This document shows, piece after piece, positions 12,616 to 24,032 of a stretch of DNA of 64,000 nucleotides. This DNA is from Nautilus pompilius (lineage: Eukaryota; Mollusca; Cephalopoda; Nautilida; Nautilidae), in assembly GCA_018389105.1 (NCBI GenBank), contig JACATO010000980.1, forward strand, positions 310,001-374,000, read 5' to 3'. Position 1 is the first letter of the stretch; each line of letters starts with the position of its first letter. A program made the translations under genes and the position numbers. The notes below the pieces were generated by a model that saw only the letters and a list, made by a program, of their open reading frames with translations, made no database searches and was not told where the DNA came from.

Positions 12616-12944
12616 TCTTGTTCTGTTACTACTTTTGGGAAATTTCTGAACTAACTTTACCTTCTTAGTTTTAATAGTGAGTTTAAAATGTATTGGCTTC
12701 TAAACAAGTTTAATAAAAAAATAAATAAATGAAAATACATTTTTGTTATTACCTTAAACATTATTTTTAGATACTTGTTTATGGAAGATAGGCAAACTTT
12801 ATATTTATTTCCCTGTTGATGATAGATATTTCAGATTTTTGTCTCTCTGGTTTCAGACAGACACTAAAATACTGTCTTCTTTGTTTATTTATGTTGGCAT
12901 TCTTTCATCACCAGTTTGTGCTGATCTCTTTCATTTTTCTGCAG
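12616..12944. other. Non-coding, intron-like
   Basis: AT-rich. The last 40 bases form a good polypyrimidine tract ending TTTTTCTGCAG before the exon candidate at 12945. Confidence 0.45.
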
Positions 12945-13028
12945 GAAACCCAAGCATGAAAACGCCATTATTCTTGTGCTTGAAATGCTAGCAAAAAACC
13001 TGAAAAGGGAGCTGGATGAGAATATGAA
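12945..13028 (+). CDS. Candidate internal exon of an unrecognised host gene
   Basis: This is the best exon-like segment in the window. A strong acceptor (pyrimidine tract then TTTTTCTGCAG) precedes 84 bases open in one frame, and a consensus donor AA/GTGAGT follows. The peptide starts KPKHENAIILVLEML, continues AKNLKREL and ends DENM, an amphipathic helical sequence with none of the Asn/Ile/Lys bias of random AT-rich frames. The exon begins with one base completing a codon and ends with two bases, so it is symmetric (84 = 28 codons). The other strand is also open here but lacks splice borders and reads as a shadow. I cannot name the gene. The phase would allow joining to the candidate at 28596-28663. 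No repeat or transposon end overlaps it. Confidence 0.55.
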
Positions 13029-15636
13029 GTGAGTATCAGTTTTAATTTCTTGCTTGTGAACAAGAGGCTGCCAGAAAATGCACTTTTTTAAAACCATGCT
13101 ATACTTCTCAAGCTTTTCAGAGTACAAGATGTCTGGAGAGCAGTAATGTAATAGCATTATTTTTTTCCCTAATTCACTGTGCTCACTGATGTATGTCAAT
13201 TTGCCTCCCACGTAATTTATCCTAAAACGATTTCTGTCATCCCCACTTCCTGGAAAAATTCTGCAGATTCTCACGGTTTGAACATTTAAAATAATGCCAA
13301 CATCTCAGTGTGCAAACTTCAACCCATGCTTGCCAATTATGTATGCAGTGATGTGAAATTTGCAGACACTAAACTGTGTAGGCAGCCAAAGAAGCATTTG
13401 CTATACTAACTCTTTCAGACTTAATGGTGATCTGATGCTCTAGTGTTATGTCAACTGTGCTTGCACAAACTAACAGCCATTCTGCATGAGATTTTGGAGA
13501 TCATTAAGCTTATAAAACACAATTTCTCTTAAGCCTAAGTGTTCTCTCTGATTTTGGCCCAAATTCTCTACATTGTGATGAAAGTGATAATCGTTTTTTA
13601 TGTCTAGAATCAACCAAAGGTGTGCAAAGCACATGGTAACATCCTCACAACCCCCTGACTAACTTTCGTTTTTTAAAATTGTCCTGTAGTCCATTTGTAC
13701 TTAAATTTTTAATAGATATACAATTTCATTCTGCAGCAATATTCTTTCCAGCCAGATGGATCTCCAAGTATACCCAAAAATATTTGCTTTAGATGAGATT
13801 TAAATATTTAACTGGAAATTTATTTAAGCAAGTTAAAACAGCTCAGAATCTAACTTTTATCTTTTGATAATTTAGAAAACTTTCTCACATGTAAGCAATG
13901 CTTTAAAAAAATTGCAATTAGTTTTTGATCATTGCCAATTTCTAAAACTATTTAGCTATTAGATTAATATAATGACAGATTATGATTTGTGACTACCATC
14001 ATTTACAATGATAAATATATCTTAAGAGATGGTGTAGTTCTGTAATTGCTGCAAAGAAGCATTGGCATTCCTGCAGCATGTTAGACCAGGCACTCATTTT
14101 CAGAAAGAACTGGAAAGTCTCTACTGTAATCCCACTCAGGAAAGCAAGAAGAAACTATTCCATGGGAAGTTTGCCAAATGAGTCAGTCAGCTGTCCTCTG
14201 ACTTTCAGCCATGTAGTCTGGTGTGCTACACAATTCTGCTGCCCAAATATGAAAGACTATGTAAAACGCTTGAAGTAAAAATAGAACTTTGCAATAAAGA
14301 AATCATGCTAAAGTTTTGTCATAATAGTATGAGAGCAAAAGAATTAGCTGTGTTCTTTTAAAGATTGTTGGATATTTTACCAATCTCTTCTCAGGCAATC
14401 ACAAGTTTTTGTAGAATTGCACTATGGGAAGATTTTCTAAATTATCAGCAAATAGAAAGCAGATTAAGACTGCATGTTCAGCTACTTTAATAGAATTTCC
14501 AATGAGTTCTTTAAAGAATGGAATATTTAAAGTCATATCGTAATTATTCTTACTTCCAGAAATACCTCAGCTTAAGAATTTGCATTTAGATGATCATATT
14601 TGTTCCCATAACAACGAGTAAAAAGTGGCTTGATAGGCACCTATCTCATCTCTTATCATCAGTTATTATATTACAGAAATTTTTTTTCTTTTGATGATTT
14701 AAAAATTTTAAGTTTAGAATAATCTTACTTTTTATGGAAAATAATAATAGTTTGATGCCTGAATGCCATGCTTAACTTTAAGTAATGTCATGGCTTCTAA
14801 AGATATATTTGTTGTTGTTGCTTAAGAAATCAGGCAGAAAGAATTCGTTTTTTTTTTTTTTTTTAAATAAACCATGCACCATGATGAAAAACATTCCAGG
14901 CAGGAAATCCAGAGGAAGATGGTTAAATGTCAGAGTTGATTCTTAAACACACATTCTGACCAAGGAATCCTAAGAAAGCAAACCTTAAATGAAGTATTGC
15001 AAACCAGATTTATAGAGCAAGAGTAAAGATGGCAGTTATTGTGACAATAAAAACCAGATGGGCAACTCTAGACAACAGAGTTACTACCTTTTTTAGACAT
15101 TCTCCGGAACGACAAGTCTTGATCTTCTGTTGTTTTATCAGCTAAATAAAACTGGCTGGTATTGTATTTAATTACAAATAACAGCAGGGCTTAAACTGAC
15201 TCTTGCCAGACCATCAGATGTGAAGAAATTTTGAATCCAACAAAATATTTTTGAACTCTGCTCACAAGAATGCAAAAATAGATGTTGATAAGAATAAAAG
15301 TATACATTTAAATATTTATTATGATTTTACTTGTTAAAAGAAATATGAAAACATTGCCATACTAATATACTATCCACAATGCACTGGCAATAAATAGTCA
15401 AACAGTGCTATTGATCTGTATCAACTGACTTAATAATACAGTCACAGATAAAGAAAGGTTTCCTTTACCGTCAGGTTACAAAAATATTTAGAATATTTTT
15501 CAAATTTTATTTTATGGTAATTAGAATGTAAATATTTATGCAGTTCACACAAATGACATATTGGTAGTAATTCTAGCAAATAAAATAATACACTTTTCAT
15601 TTATAATCTCAGATTAACTCTGTGACATGTGATATA
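13029..15636. other. Non-coding, intron-like
   Basis: No supported gene. A frame at 14078-14278 contains KNWKVSTVIPLRKA, faintly reminiscent of the WK-S-VIP--K word of LINE reverse transcriptases, but the match is too short to claim. Poly-T runs occur near 14849-14864. Confidence 0.45.
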
Positions 15637-15735
15637 CAATGGTGGTCAGAATTATTGCAACACCAAAATTCTTCCAATTTTTTAAAAAAGAATAATTACA
15701 CCTAACTAAAGCAATGTTTCTGATGCAATTTTCTT
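15637..15735 (+). repeat. Tc1-like terminal sequence, copy 1
   Basis: After a TA (15635-15636) the sequence reads CAATGGTGGTCAGAATTATT and then GCAACACC, a typical outer end for a Tc1-like element. A diverged copy lies at 22388-22520. No matching right end or transposase was found nearby, so this is a solo or badly decayed end. Confidence 0.4.
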
Positions 15736-17119
15736 TTTTTTTTTTTGTTATAGTCAAAACAAGATTTTAGACTGCATTTATTGAAGTTTTATTTTATTAA
15801 AATGCACTTTTACATTATAGCACAATAAACACATTTGATTACCTAGTTTAAGAATTAAGTTGTGATGGTTTCTGCCTCCCTGCAACTACCAAGGTAAATC
15901 AAGCCAACTTTTGGACACTAACCTACAAATTTCATTTAAAGACAGCCTTGCCAGAGATGATTAGTAATAAAGTAATTTGTCTTATGAAGACAGGTAAATG
16001 AGATTTACTGACACTGAAATTTTAAAGAAATAGAAATGGTATTTGTTTGCATTTTTTTTTTTTTTTCTAATTTTATTGTTTTTCATGCTTATTAGTTATC
16101 TTCACTGCATGGTTGTGTATGTATTCTATTTGGGTTTCTAGGAAAAGAAACAATAAACTGGTTTCTTTATATTAAACTGTTTATTATGAAAATTAACCAA
16201 GGCCAGTGTACTGTCCTCTTCAAAATGCATTTAGAAATTGTAAATATAAAAAAAATTTATGTACTTTCCTTGTATTATTCTTTTCTAGCAATAGTAATTT
16301 GATTGCTTAGCAAATGAATTTTTTATAGTAGATATTATTTTAATAAGGAAATTGTAATTGTCTATTAAAAACTAGTATTAGAAGAGTTAAAATTTGCAGA
16401 TAATTTATTTAAATATGTGGCTTTACAGGTGGTGTCGAAATGTAAACAAAAGCTTTTTAAAAAATCTAACCAAATTATCTTCCATGTGGTATTTCTGCTA
16501 AAATAGTTCACATTATTAAAAAAATGCCAAATATGATTTAAGATTAATTAAACTAAACAAATTAAGATTATCTTACCACTTATTACCAGATATTTAGAAT
16601 TCTTGAACACACAATGTAGGGGTCTTTTTATAACAAATTTGGCAGAGAAGATTTATGCTGTATGTAGAAGCTGGAATTTTGATGGAGAAATATAGAATAT
16701 ACACAAAAAATTGTTGCAAATCCAAGAGTAGGTTTAGATTCATTATGGAACATGTGAAAATGCTAAGCAGCAGTTTATGAATGAGAAGTGAACAATAACC
16801 AAGCAGACCGGTTCATACTTAGCATACTAAATAGAGGTGTTTCAGCACAATGCACACCTGTGGTATCATGTGACTTAGTGTACAGCACACTCAGAAATAC
16901 TTTGGTGTTGAGCAATTGATTAGCAGATTTTGTAACTCTTAGATTTAAATTATGTCAACCATAATTTTATAAGGGAATAAGAAATTTGTTTAACAAAACA
17001 CAACTGTTTATCCAAAAAGGGTTTATCTGTACTTCACATTATGAATTCATGTAGTATGTCTTATTAAGAAGAAAATGTTTGTTTTATATTATAATATTAA
17101 GTTTATAAATATTCTAATG
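15736..17119. other. Non-coding, intron-like
   Basis: AT-rich with several T10-T14 runs. I see no gene or bounded repeat. Confidence 0.5.
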
Positions 17120-17127
17120 TATGCACG

Positions 17128-17570
17128 CAGGGGCGTAGCTAGCGTTTGTGCCGCCCGGGGCGGTCGTAGAATTTGCCGCCCTCTAAATAACGTAGAATTT
17201 CAAAACCTCCAAAAAATCATTTTTTATTTATTTATTTATTGAAAAAAAAGTACTATTAGAAAATAAAAATTATCAAATATATAATGAGAAAATATTGATA
17301 TTCAATTCAAAATTAATTAGAAGTGCCTCACTTCAAGTGAGCAAATTTCTTTTACAGCAAATTTTAGAAAAACTTTCTTCCTTTCAAAAAAATACCATTA
17401 AAAATTGAACAGAAAATTCAGGAAAAAAATAATATCTGGAAAAATAGAACGAAAAATACATTATATATGTACATACTGTCCTGAACTAAATTTGACAAAC
17501 GCGCACTCGGACCAAAAAATGCCGCCCCAAAACGTGCCGCCCCTGCCGCCCCCTATTAGCTACGCCCCTG
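17128..17570. mobile_element. hAT MITE, 443 bp, with perfect 8-bp TSD
   Basis: The element begins CAGGGGCGTAGCTAGCG and ends, in reverse complement, CAGGGGCGTAGCTAATAGG. TATGCACG is duplicated exactly at 17120-17127 and 17571-17578. Inside each end is a GC-rich GCCGCCC-bearing arm (about 17149-17183 and 17520-17553), while the core is almost pure AT. There is no transposase. The CAG(G/A)GGCGTAGC terminus is shared with the element at 9158-9900, which still carries hAT transposase sequence and could represent its mobilising family. Confidence 0.93.
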
Positions 17571-17578
17571 TATGCACG

Positions 17579-20035
17579 CTAAATTACAAGTTGTATTTCA
17601 GTTAAACATTTACTTGATTGTACTTTAAAATGGAAGAAATGTTTTTTTTAAAATTATTTTACTATTTTTCTTCAATTATGTACTTACAACATACAGATTT
17701 AATTTCATAAAATAAGTTCAATCCATAAAAATTCTTTGAATTTTTTATGATTTAAGTATGGGTGTCAATAAACATTAAAATAGGTCTTTGCATTATATAA
17801 ATTACAACTGGCTTCATTAAATGTGTGATAATAGAAGGGAAAACAGCCCTGGCTGATTGCTCCAACATTTTCACTAAACTGATGCTTTATTCTAGTCTCT
17901 CTTGATGTCCAGTGTATATATTTGTACTAGTTATGATTTGTTTTTTTTTTACTAAAATTACTCAGTTAACAAAACATACATAAAAAATAATAAATATTTC
18001 TTGTATCAGTACTTTGGAAACTGCTATTCTGTGTTTTTGAGCTCCTGAAGTGAGTGAAAAGAACCCATACAGTCCACCATGTAGCACAACTGTGACTTAC
18101 AAAAGTTGCTTCTGGTTTTTCTAACAAGAGAGTTACGATGACACTCCTGCGTATTAGAAAACTATCGACAGTTTAAATTCACTGAAAATCTCTTGAAGTA
18201 GAAAAAATAGTTTTTGTTAGCAAGAAAAGAGAATGACCTATCAAACACTGTGCTAATATGTCGGCAATCAAACAAAAATCACCCACCATCTGCAATAATG
18301 GCTTCATCCTCAGAGATCTGGTTGTAAGAAAAGCGTAATTATTTGCATCAGTATTCAGAGTTAGAAATGTGTACATTTTTGTCATATTAAAATAAACTTT
18401 AATTCAGAAGCTTTTTTCTCTCTCTCTTTTTTGCTAAAGCTCCTTTATCCTATATGATACTGAAAAAGCTTTTTTTTTTTTTCAATTAATTTTCTAAAAA
18501 AATCTGGAGTTGAATATAAAAAGATAAGTTAAGCAGCATTTGAAATGTTAAAAAAAGTCAGTGATGCAGTATCATTTGGATGGTTGTACCCTATGCTAAC
18601 AATGAGTTGTCAGAATTTCAACTTCTTAATTCATCAGTTTTTCTATCTTCCATTCTTAGCTTTACCTTGGATCTGTTCCAACTTTGAGAGATCTTTGTGG
18701 GGATTTTAATAGGGTTCAGAGAGACAGACGTTTGTTCTTTTGAACTAACCGATGTATTACCACAAATAGGATTCTGTTGCCAAGTGTAGAACAAGGTAAT
18801 TTTCAGAGAGAATTTGCATTAAAATGACAGCTGCTTCTGCATATTTTCAAACTGATTATAATTTAAAATTTGGAGAATTTTTTCTTTGTTGTTATTATTA
18901 TGCTTAAATTATTTCCCTTTGAGATGGAATGTGAACATTATAGATTTTGCAAGATCATTTTTGGCAATTCTGAAATAACATGTAAAGCATTAAAAATATC
19001 ATTTTTATGTATACACATAACTGACCAAGAGAAGATGTTTGTAACCAAGAAAAAAGCACATGGTATCTTGGTTTTAGAAATAACTGCCTGATTCTGGATC
19101 TTGTCAACTTTAGCAGCAGAAGAAACCAACTGGAACTCTTCTAATTAACAGTATGAGAGATGAAACCGTAGTATCTGAAGAAGAGTGAGAGAAGAAACAT
19201 GGCCTGGACCAATCTAGGACTGATATTGCTGATATGACAAGTGAGTATGCTATATGGCATGCTAACCTTGCTGTCTTTCAGTTGGTTCTGTATGTCTGCC
19301 ATGAAAGATTACTTTTTGTCCAATGTTCCAAAAACTGACCAGTGTTTATTTCCTTGTTCATCATTGGTATTTTTTATTATTTACTGTTCAACATAAAAAA
19401 AAAAAACAACTTTATAGGCACAACACATGGGAACATCTTGATAAACAAATACTAATTTCATGCCATTACTGGATTTGCACATTATGACTGAAGAAATCTT
19501 TCATTCACTGTATTCCTTTATAGAAATTCTTTTTTTACAACCAAAAACAGAATTGCTCTTTTGTTTTCATACGGGGAACAAACTCCTTGTTATAGGGAGA
19601 TCATATGTTTATTTACTCAGAGGCTGCTTATGTGGGGCAAAACCATTATAAGGGGTTTACTGAACACTTTTCTGGAAGGGAAAATCTAGCTGTTTTATCA
19701 TTAAGCTGTATTTTTTGCTTACAAATTTGTTTTGAATGATGTCAGGATATTGGTCACATCCTTTACCGATTTTAAAATTATGGAATATATGAAAAATTTA
19801 GTGTCTATACTGAATGGGCTTTGCCATTACAGCTTTTCCATAATATTTGCAGATCAGTTTCTTTATCTGAGAATGACATCTTTAGTTATTAGTTGTTTGC
19901 TTTTAGTGTTTACTGTTATTTTGGCTTATTTTTACTTAACTGTGGAGTTAATCCAGGTCCTTGCTTTATTAAATGCAGTATTATTTGAAAATCAAACACC
20001 ACTCCCGCTTGGTTTTTGTACTCAACATTACACAG
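17579..20035. other. Non-coding, intron-like
   Basis: No supported gene. Open frames at 18870-19091 and 19460-19651 are hydrophobic and motif-free. The left part of a longer frame at 19732-20124 is probably chance continuation of the exon candidate at 20036. Confidence 0.4.
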
Positions 20036-20115
20036 AGGTGATCATGGAAGTTTTTCATTTGCTTTTAAAGTTCTCCTGTGAACTTGGAGGAGCCATTTGC
20101 TTTGTTGGTTTGCAG
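20036..20115 (+). CDS. Weak candidate exon, unrecognised
   Basis: A pyrimidine-rich run ending CATTACACAG precedes a frame reading VIMEVFHLLLKFSCELGG then AICFVGLQ, ending in CAG/GTCAAA. The frame is part of a 130-codon open stretch in AT-rich DNA, which is longer than most here. The peptide is a hydrophobic helix and matches nothing I recognise. The donor is non-ideal at positions +3 to +6. The true 5' border could be two bases later (20038). Confidence 0.28.
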
Positions 20116-20241
20116 GTCAAATGAAAAATAGAAAAAGTGATTAAAGCTGTAAGTTTTGTCTGGAAGTACTTCCAATCAGTGCATTTTTTTTTTTTTTAGG
20201 AAAAAATAATCTCCATTGAAACCCATGTTGGCAATTTGTAA

Positions 20242-20331
20242 TAAACTATGGGCAGGTAACTTTAGTAAACTGGTTGCATGTTGTTAGTTTATGGTAAACT
20301 ATGGGCAGGTAACTTTAGTAAACTGGTTGCA
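20242..20331. repeat. 53-bp tandem duplication, two copies
   Basis: A 37-base segment starting TAAACTATGGGCAGGTAACT occurs at 20242 and again at 20295 without an obvious mismatch. The period is therefore 53 bp. Confidence 0.85.
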
Positions 20332-20578
20332 AGTGTTACTACAAATAACACTTTCAGAAAGTAGTGTTATTACTGACTCTATAGAAATATCCATCCAAAA
20401 ACAGCCCTTTAAAAAAAAAAAAAAAACTTTGTTATTTCATCTATTGCTTTATTAAAGTTTTAGGTTTCATTATAATAACTTAAATTTTTGAAAAGTTCAG
20501 TTCAGTGATTTTACAGTTTTGTTCCACAGAGATACTAGCAGTTATAATGACATCAGAAACAGAATGACTACTTGGGTC

Positions 20579-21902
20579 AAGTGTGGGGTGACCACACATC
20601 TGGCAGAAGGAAGACATGTCCCCTTTAATCTCATGTCCTCTGTCCAGCAACCATTTTAAATATGTTGGTATTGTCTGGCTTTTTTACTTAAATATGATCC
20701 AGAAAAATTAGCTTCCCATAACTTCAAATTAAATCAAATCAATTTTTATTTATCAACGGATTACAATGGGATGTATGAATGGATAGAAGAAAAGAATACG
20801 ACGAATGTGTACATTACGACTCTAACGCGGTGGGCGGTATTGTACTACATGATTATGGTAGCTGAATTGTCCAGATAAAACAGTAGATATCGATTACAAT
20901 TATGTCAAAATAATACAGCTAAAAAATAGCATCGGAAATCGGTTGTTTTACGATCGCAAAATTGCTTCGGCTGTCAGTGATCAATTGCAGTATATAAGTT
21001 AAAGTAAAAAAGAAATTGTTCATAAATAATTATGAAGATAAATTATATTGATTAAACTAAAAGCGAAATGTTCACCAGCTTCCGGTATCTGAACTACTGG
21101 ATGTAAAACTTCGAAGAACCATTAGAATAGAAAGAATGAAAATTCTATGTCGAGAAAATAGTATGGAACAAGAATGTCAGGGTCTTTATCAAAAATGCAC
21201 CAGTTACTTGGAGGAGTTAGGGTTAAATCTTCTGATGAACTCGAGTGTTTTGATTGGATGCTTTTCAAAAGGAATAAAAACACGAAATTCGATGAATTAT
21301 TGCCACGCCTAACACCTTAAAGGTATCGTTATTGATGATGTCAGGTTATTTGACCAGTTCTGCAATATTAAAACATTTATACAAAATAAAGAAGAGATCT
21401 CTGGAGATCTTATGCATCAACAGTGGCATTCCTTCTTTAAAAGCTGTACAGATGCAGACTGCTTTACAAAATTGTTAAAAATTTGTGGATTTTTCTTCAG
21501 CATCCAGGACACGATGCAAACATAGTTTTTTCACTGATCAATGCTCAGTGGACGAAGGAGAAAAACCGACTGACAGTGCAATCTACCAAGAGTATAATCC
21601 TCATGCAATACAATATGAAGAAATTTTCTTGGGAAGCATTTCATTCTTATCTTCTTGGAAATGAGAGCTTACTGAAAAAAATAAGTTCATCTGAAAAATA
21701 CCAATATTAAGTTAATTTTTTTCTTGATCTCAATCTTTAATTATTTTTTTTTTTTACAAAAATCCTACTTTGTTCAAATAAAATAATACCTGTAGAATTT
21801 CCTTTATTCAAATAAACTGCCTTTCTCATTTCATGTCCTCAGTTTTCGCCCTTGTCGTCGTCCTGTCGGTACTCTGCTGTCTGTCTGGTCACCCAAATCA
21901 AG
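20579..21902 (+). mobile_element. Internally deleted hAT with GGTGACC-type ends
   Basis: The left end contains GTGTGGGGTGACCACACATC followed by a GACATGTCC repeat. The reverse complement of the right end reads TTGATTTGGGTGACCAGACA and also leads to a GGACATG word (about 21834). This shared GGGTGACCA terminus plus GGACATG(TCC) subterminal repeat is a common hAT end type. No convincing 8-bp target duplication survives. The 1.3 kb between holds only the C-terminal part of a hAT transposase. CpG-retaining sequence at 20755-21000 is probably element-derived. Confidence 0.7.
21120..21710 (+). pseudogene. hAT transposase C-terminal half, broken
   Basis: The distal piece reads NIVFSLINAQWTKEKNRLTV, then STKSIILMQYNMKKFSWEAF and LLGNESLLKKISSSEKYQY. 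This matches the hAT dimerisation region of the N--VERVFSLMN-QWT-ERNRL--ET---I type. Just upstream, in another frame, are DDVRLFDQFCNIKTFIQ and FFKSCTDADCFTKLLKICGF, the helices that normally precede it. CQGLYQKCTSYLEE lies further 5'. The frame breaks at least twice between these pieces, once close to 21480. The zinc finger and first catalytic residues are missing, so this is an internal deletion product within 20579-21902. Confidence 0.78.
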
Positions 21903-22387
21903 TATGCAAATTGCATACTGAAGTGAAAATACTGAAGCAAGTGAAGAATTAAGTGACACCACCTGATGCTGAAGGTCAATGACTGCAGTAGTGAAATCCA
22001 GGTGAGATGGAAACGTTGCTTGATTCATGTTTAGAAGTGATTTTGCCAGTGTTTTTGTACGAAGCCACCTGTCTGCTAAATTGTCACATTGAACTTTCCT
22101 CCCCAGCTTTTACACGGCGCTTTGTTAGGCTTTGCTGTAAGTAATTTTGGTGTAGGTAGGTGTTCAGAATCTGGGCAAGGTTGTAACTTACTGCACATTG
22201 GCTTAAAGCCATTTCTTCCTTGTATAGCTCCAGGTACCCCAGCTAGTTTTCTATAATTTCCTAATCACTTTATTATTTGATCATCAACTTTTTTGCTGAT
22301 GTCACCAGTACATTCTTCTCATGGTGTTTGTGTTCACAGTTTGAAGAAAGTTTCACATTAATTAAAAAAAAAATGCATTAAGTAATA

Positions 22388-22520
22388 CATACTAAAGACA
22401 GAATTTGTCAGAATTATTGAATCACCTAAAATGATTCTAATTGCTTGTTTTTTAAATTAGATCATAACTAATGCAATGTTTAAGCTTCTCTTTTATTTTT
22501 GATATTTCATTTATGGGTTT
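22388..22520 (+). repeat. Tc1-like terminal sequence, copy 2
   Basis: GTCAGAATTATTG, then CACCTAAAAT and later CTAATGCAATGTTTAAGC parallel the copy at 15637-15735 in the same order. A further related word, GTAACTAATGCAATATTTTG, lies near 26260-26280. It abuts the intact Tc1 left end at 22571, but the terminal sequences differ, so it is a separate family. Confidence 0.35.
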
Positions 22521-22570
22521 ATTTTACCAATTAATAGTCATTGAAAATGCATATAAAGTTCACAGCTTTA

Positions 22571-24032
22571 CAGGTGCATCTCAAAAAATTAGAATATCAT
22601 GGAAGAATTCAATTATCAGTTATTTCATAAAGTGAAAATTGTATATATTCTAGACTCATTACATGTAAACTAAAACATTTCAAGCATTTTTTAATTTTAG
22701 TTTTGATAATCATGGCCTTCAGCTCAAAAAAATAGAAAAAACGTATCTCAAAATATTAGAATATTCTATTTCGAGTTTGAGTAAATCATTATTTATGCAG
22801 TATAAATACCATGAATCTCTCAGTCTGGTTCAGTACACACAACCACAATCATGGGGAAGACTGCTGACTTGACAGTTGACCAGAAGACACTCATTGACAA
22901 CCTCAACAAGGAGGGTAAGCCACAGGTCATTGCTGAAAGGGCTGGCTGTTTGCAGAGTGCTGTATTAAAGCATATTCATGGAAAGTTGACTGGAAGGGAA
23001 AAGTGTGGTAAGAAAAGGTGCACAAGTAAGAGGGATGAACGTAGCCTTGAGAGGATTGTCAAGCAAAGCCGATTCAAGAACTTGGGGGAGCTTCACAAGG
23101 AGTGGACTGAGGCTGCAGTCAGTGCATCAAGAGCCACCATGCACAGACGTGTCCAGAAAATGGGCTACAAGTGTCGCATTCCTAGTGTCAAGCCACTCCT
23201 GAACCAGAGACAATGTCAGAAGCGTCTTATCTGGGCTAAGGAGAAAAAGAACTGGACCGCTGCTCAGTGATCCAAAGTCCTCTTTTCAGATGAATGTAAA
23301 TTTTGCATTTCATTTGGAAATCAAGGTCCCAGTCTGGAGAGGCACAGAATCTAAGTTGCTTGAAGTCCAGTATGAATTTTCCATAGTCGGTGATGATTTG
23401 GGGTGCCATATCATCTGCTGGTGTTGGTCCACTGTTTTTCAAGTCCAAAGTCAATGCAGCCGTCTACCAGGAGATTTTAGAGCACTTAATGCTTCCATCT
23501 GCTGACAAGCTTTATGGAGATACTGATTTCCTTTTCCAGCAGGACTTGGCACCTGCCCACAGTGCCAAAACTACTAGTAATTGGTTTGCTGACCATGCTA
23601 TTACTGTGCTTGATTGGCCAGCCAACTCGCCTGACCTGAATCCCATGGATTCTCTATGGGGTATTGTCAAGAGGAAGATGAGAGACACCAGACCCAACAA
23701 TACAGACCAGCTGAAGGTTGCTATCAAAGCAACCTGTACTTCCATAACATCTCAGCAGTGCCACAAACTGATTGCCTCGATGCCATGCTGCATTGATGCA
23801 GTGATTCGTGCAAAAGGAGCCCTGACCAAGTATTGATTACATAAATAAACATACTTTTCAGAAGCTTGACATTTCTATATTATAAATCTATTTTTTTAAT
23901 TGATCTTATGAAATATTCTAATATTTTGAGATGGTGGATTTTTGATTTTCATGAGCTGTAAGCCATAATCATCAAAATTAAAACAAAAAAAGGCTTGAAA
24001 TATTTCACTTTATGTGTAATGAATCTAGAATA
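22571..24032 (+). mobile_element. Tc1-like transposon, main part (right end displaced)
   Basis: After TA (22569-22570) the element starts CAGGTGCATCTCAAAAAATT, the end of a well-known Tc1 family with inverted repeats of about 200 bp. The left repeat runs to about 22770. The inner part of the right repeat (23907-24032) is its reverse complement, including the ATCTCAAAATATTAGAATATT block. The right repeat stops at the TA of GAATCTAGAATA, where a mariner begins at 24033. The missing outer 83 bp are at 26529-26611 in opposite orientation. Together the parts total about 1.55 kb, a normal Tc1 length. Confidence 0.92.
22851..23836 (+). pseudogene. Tc1-like transposase, nearly full length but broken
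   Basis: From the ATG at 22851 the protein begins MGKTADLTVDQKTLIDNLNK. It has the paired helix-turn-helix and the GREKCGKKRCTSKRDE linker, then SRATMHRRVQKMGYKCRIP. A TGA after KKNWTAAQ replaces the usual W. The same frame continues SKVLFSDECKF, which holds the first catalytic D. At least two frameshifts follow between about 23320 and 23400. The third segment reads GVGPLFFKSKVNAAVYQEIL, LFQQDLAPAHSAKTT (second D) and WPANSPDLNPMDSLWG. The third acidic position is D rather than the usual E of Tc1 (DD34E). It ends ALTKY-stop. About 330 residues, the family norm. Confidence 0.9.

Noticed and set aside
12885-13274. 129-codon - strand frame overlapping the exon candidate.
   Set aside because: It lacks splice borders or a motif and reads as the antisense shadow of the + strand exon.
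14078-14278. Frame with KNWKVSTVIPLRKA, possibly LINE reverse transcriptase.
   Set aside because: One short word only. The neighbouring catalytic and thumb motifs are absent.
21833-21952. Short + strand frame starting MSSVFALVVVLSVLCCLSGH, apparently a signal-peptide exon.
   Set aside because: Its bases form the right terminal region of the hAT at 20579-21902, inverted against the left end (shared GGGTGACCA and GGACATG words).
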